Shown: one piece after another, positions 15,117 through 15,473 of the stretch
Position numbering within the stretch: position 1 is the first letter of the stretch
Layout: every line of letters starts with the position of its first letter
Assembly: GCA_025997715.1 (NCBI GenBank)
Contig: BNUY01000071.1
Span: 1-15,473, forward strand
Source: Spirochaetia bacterium
Lineage (GTDB): Bacteria; Spirochaetota; Spirochaetia; Treponematales; Breznakiellaceae
Reading direction: 5' to 3'
DNA length: 15,473 nucleotides
Made by a program: the position numbers and the translations under genes
The notes under the pieces: model-generated
Databases searched by the model: none
Seen by the model: only the letters and a program-made list of their open reading frames with translations
What the model was told of the DNA's origin: nothing

Positions 15117-15143
15117 TTGAAAAGGGTGATTCGTGCTATACTT
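15117..15143 (+). promoter_or_regulatory. Candidate promoter of the AraC-type gene
   Basis: TTGAAA (15117-15122) and TATACT (15138-15143) are good hexamers, but the spacer is only 15 bases. Transcription would start near 15150, about 4 bases before the ATG at 15154, giving an almost leaderless message. Confidence 0.4.
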
Positions 15144-15153
15144 GATCTACGCA

Positions 15154-15473
15154 TGAAGAGCCGTTACGCACCGGAAAACAATTTCTTTGTCTACTTTGAT
15201 CCCCCCATAGCCGAAAACACCCTGTATACGACTACCCTGGGAAAGTTATCCATCGCGCCCCATGAACTTTACCCCTACCGGAAGGAAGAACATCCCGTAA
15301 AATACGCCTTTAACCGGGAAACAGGCCGGATTCTGGACGAGTTTCAGTTTTTATATATCAGCGCGGGAAGCGGCCGTCTGCGATCCTTTGAGGGGGAATT
15401 CCCTATCAAACAGGGCAGCCTGATAAGTCTGCTTCCCGGAGAAAAACACCTGTATTTTCCGGACCCGGAAACA
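15154..15473 (+). CDS. AraC-family transcriptional regulator, N-terminal part (runs off the contig)
   Basis: About 106 codons are present and the frame is open to the last base. From MKSRYAPENNFFVYFDPP the sequence passes through ILDEFQFLYISAGSGRLRS, then FPIKQGSLISLLPGEKHLYFPDPET. The pattern of an effector-binding cupin, with G-x-x-x-x-x-x-P-G-x-x-H, is typical of the sugar-sensing N-terminal half of AraC-type proteins. The C-terminal DNA-binding helix-turn-helix half lies beyond the window, so the family call rests on the cupin part alone. No ribosome site precedes the ATG; a GTG at 15127 is a possible longer start but would overlap the promoter. Its place directly after the transporter suggests that it controls that operon or the sugar-use genes that follow. 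Confidence 0.75.

Overview
The window looks like one draft-assembly contig from a spirochaete, most likely a Treponema of the gut or termite-symbiont kind. The reasons are mid-range GC with runs of G in the coding strand, an SMC protein shorter than the usual bacterial one, a clostridial/spirochaetal-type ferredoxin-fused aldo/keto reductase, a lipoprotein gene, and a two-permease sugar ABC operon. The genus is an inference from overall character; no rRNA or other decisive marker is present.

Left end (1-1120). Bases 1-98 are not genomic: they read as two degenerate, tandem copies of the Illumina P7/index adapter. The insert begins exactly at base 99 and is a noisy inverted copy of the acetate kinase gene that follows on the minus strand. 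The apparent C-terminal truncation of ackA is therefore most probably an artefact of the contig end. The ackA promoter (CTGACA-17-TATAAT) is excellent.

Accessory block (1120-4620). This holds a very AT-rich small membrane-protein gene bracketed by a perfect 28-bp direct repeat, a lipoprotein with three Trp-containing repeats, an XRE-family regulator with TAACG-type operator candidates, a 15-bp-periodic palindromic element, and a DUF234-type ATPase gene that has lost its P-loop through an internal deletion and frameshift.

Core block (4620-10305). This holds smc (990 aa, with no recognisable canonical hinge), a divergent aldo/keto reductase with two C-terminal [4Fe-4S] motifs, and, convergent to it across a shared bidirectional terminator, enolase.

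Sugar-uptake block (10526-15473). A double-domain ABC ATPase, two RbsC-type permeases and a LsrB/RhaS-type periplasmic binding protein lie in the lsrACDB order. They are followed by the start of an AraC-type regulator that runs off the contig. AckA and enolase belong to glycolysis and acetate formation. The transporter would feed a sugar or deoxysugar into that metabolism, and the AraC protein is its likely regulator.
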